A stretch of DNA of 6,989 bases, taken from contig CAIQIY010000582.1 of NCBI GenBank assembly GCA_903871975.1, positions 1 through 6,989 on the forward strand, read 5' to 3'. Source of the stretch: an uncultured Chloroflexota bacterium (lineage in GTDB: Bacteria > Chloroflexota > Chloroflexia > Chloroflexales > Roseiflexaceae). The translations under genes and the position numbers were made by a program. The notes under the pieces are model-generated. The model was not told the DNA's origin. It worked only from the letters and a program-made list of their open reading frames with translations, and did no database searches. Of the stretch, positions 6,604 to 6,989 are shown in pieces; within the stretch, counting starts at the first letter, position 1, and every line of letters starts with the position of its first letter.

Positions 6604-6810
6604 GATGCGCCCATCGGGTGTGCGCCCCGGGCCAGCGTCGCCCACGGTGGATCGGGGACGGTCGTGTAGGGGTATCGGTGTCCGCGACGCACCCGCATGC
6701 CCGACCGTCGGCGCACGTGTGGGGCCGGCGTGCGCCTCGTGCAGCAACCGGACTCCTCGCCTGCAGCGTGGGAGCGGCTCGGCATCGCGCGCTGCGCCCC
6801 CTGGCACCCA
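6604..6810. other. Intergenic stretch, no gene seen
   Basis: This lies between the pheS operon promoter and the divergent promoter. Open frames crossing it are Arg/Pro/Gly-rich, lack family motifs and run into the T-box leader, so I do not call them genes. It contains an 8-bp inverted repeat GACGGTCG/CGACCGTC (6657-6664 with 6702-6709) followed directly by an 8-bp hairpin GGCGCACG/CGTGCGCC (6710-6717 with 6729-6736). No T-run flanks either. I recognise no tRNA, RNase P, SRP or tmRNA signature. Confidence 0.6.
6710..6736. repeat. 8-bp inverted repeat with 11-nt loop
   Basis: GGCGCACG (6710-6717) is an exact reverse complement of CGTGCGCC (6729-6736). It is GC-rich without a T-tract on either strand. 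It may be structural or simply a chance product of high GC. Confidence 0.35.
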
Positions 6811-6824
6811 GCATACCGGCATGC
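6811..6824. promoter_or_regulatory. Imperfect palindrome, possible operator
   Basis: GCATACCGGCATGC is symmetric at 12 of 14 positions and abuts the -35 box at 6825. The position suits a regulator-binding site for the rightward promoter, but only the symmetry and placement support this. Confidence 0.3.
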
Positions 6825-6853
6825 TTGCCCCGCCGCCCGCTTTCTGCTACACT
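6825..6853 (+). promoter_or_regulatory. Probable divergent sigma70-type promoter
   Basis: TTGCCC (6825-6830), a 17-bp spacer and TACACT (6848-6853) on the plus strand. The -35 matches four of six consensus bases (TTGACA) and the -10 four of six (TATAAT), with ideal spacing. Transcription would begin near 6860 and run out of the window to the right, away from pheS. Confidence 0.5.
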
Positions 6854-6868
6854 CGTCATATCGTGGTC

Positions 6869-6890
6869 GGTCACGCCACCGCGGCGTGCC
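6869..6890 (+). other. Hairpin in the divergent 5' untranslated region
   Basis: CACGCC (6872-6877) pairs with GGCGTG (6883-6888) around ACCGC. The helix can extend by GG/CC (6869-6870 with 6889-6890) past one bulged T. It would lie near the 5' end of the rightward transcript; its function is unknown. Confidence 0.3.
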
Positions 6891-6922
6891 ACAGCGAGCG
6901 GCCGAGGTGTCAGGTGGCCCGG

Positions 6923-6989
6923 ATGCGCCTCACACGATACTCCGAGCACACGGTTCACATCGTTGTACGAGCCAGCCTGTGGCTCTGCA
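6923..6989 (+). CDS. Possible N-terminus of a divergent gene, perhaps an Rrf2-family regulator (partial)
   Basis: An ATG at 6923 opens a frame that stays open for 22 codons to the window edge. AGGTGG (6912-6917) lies five bases upstream as a ribosome binding site, and a sigma70-type promoter stands about 70 bases upstream. The peptide begins MRLTRYSEHTVHIVV. Rrf2-family winged-helix regulators typically begin in the style of MRLTRYTDYALRVL, so the first nine residues and the spacing of the hydrophobic positions agree with that family. The match is only about 15-20 residues, and the usual Tyr-Ala of the family is His-Thr here. It could equally be an unrelated protein or a chance frame; the third-position GC is lower than in the neighbouring genes. 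Confidence 0.4.
   Translation, partial: MRLTRYSEHTVHIVVRASLWLC

Noticed and set aside
6560..6958. 132-codon minus-strand frame in the intergenic region
   Set aside because: Low-complexity Arg/Gly/Ala/Pro composition, crosses the operon promoter and part of the leader, and has no recognisable domain.
6900..6975. tRNA-like stretch (GGTTCACATC resembles a T-arm)
   Set aside because: The T-stem does not pair, position 58 is not A, and no 7-bp acceptor stem can be found around it.

Overview
The window is GC-rich and reads almost entirely on the minus strand. Its core is a phenylalanyl-tRNA synthetase operon: promoter, T-box leader, pheS, a large membrane glycosyltransferase-like gene, pheT, and then a sugar-type oxidoreductase that runs off the left edge. 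The intact class II bacterial PheS and PheT, the T-box leader with a Phe specifier, and the GT39-like membrane protein with a C-terminal beta-sandwich domain all suggest a high-GC Chloroflexota bacterium (Chloroflexia-like). That assignment is inferred from protein style and not proven by any marker in the window.

Layout from right to left, in the direction of transcription. 6923-6989 (+) is a possible divergent gene start with an Rrf2-like N-terminus, behind a sigma70-type promoter (6825-6853). 6604-6810 is a non-coding intergenic stretch. 6594-6602 (-) is an extended -10 promoter. 6317-6552 (-) is a T-box riboswitch with recognisable Stem I, a UUC (Phe) specifier, Stem II, Stem III and the T-box sequence, followed by mutually exclusive antiterminator and terminator-like hairpins. 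5240-6286 is pheS. 3449-5236 is the membrane protein, starting 3 nt after the pheS stop. 955-3438 is pheT, 10 nt after the membrane protein stop. 1-897 is a partial Gfo/Idh/MocA oxidoreductase, 57 nt beyond pheT.

How it works together: uncharged tRNA-Phe should bind the leader through the specifier (UUC) and the UGGU bulge. This would stabilise the antiterminator and raise expression of both synthetase subunits, which form the alpha2beta2 enzyme. The unusual parts are the membrane glycosyltransferase-like gene wedged between pheS and pheT, with junctions tight enough for translational coupling, and the leader hairpin, which lacks the U-tract of a classical intrinsic terminator. I see no CRISPR array, insertion sequence, tRNA gene or defence system.
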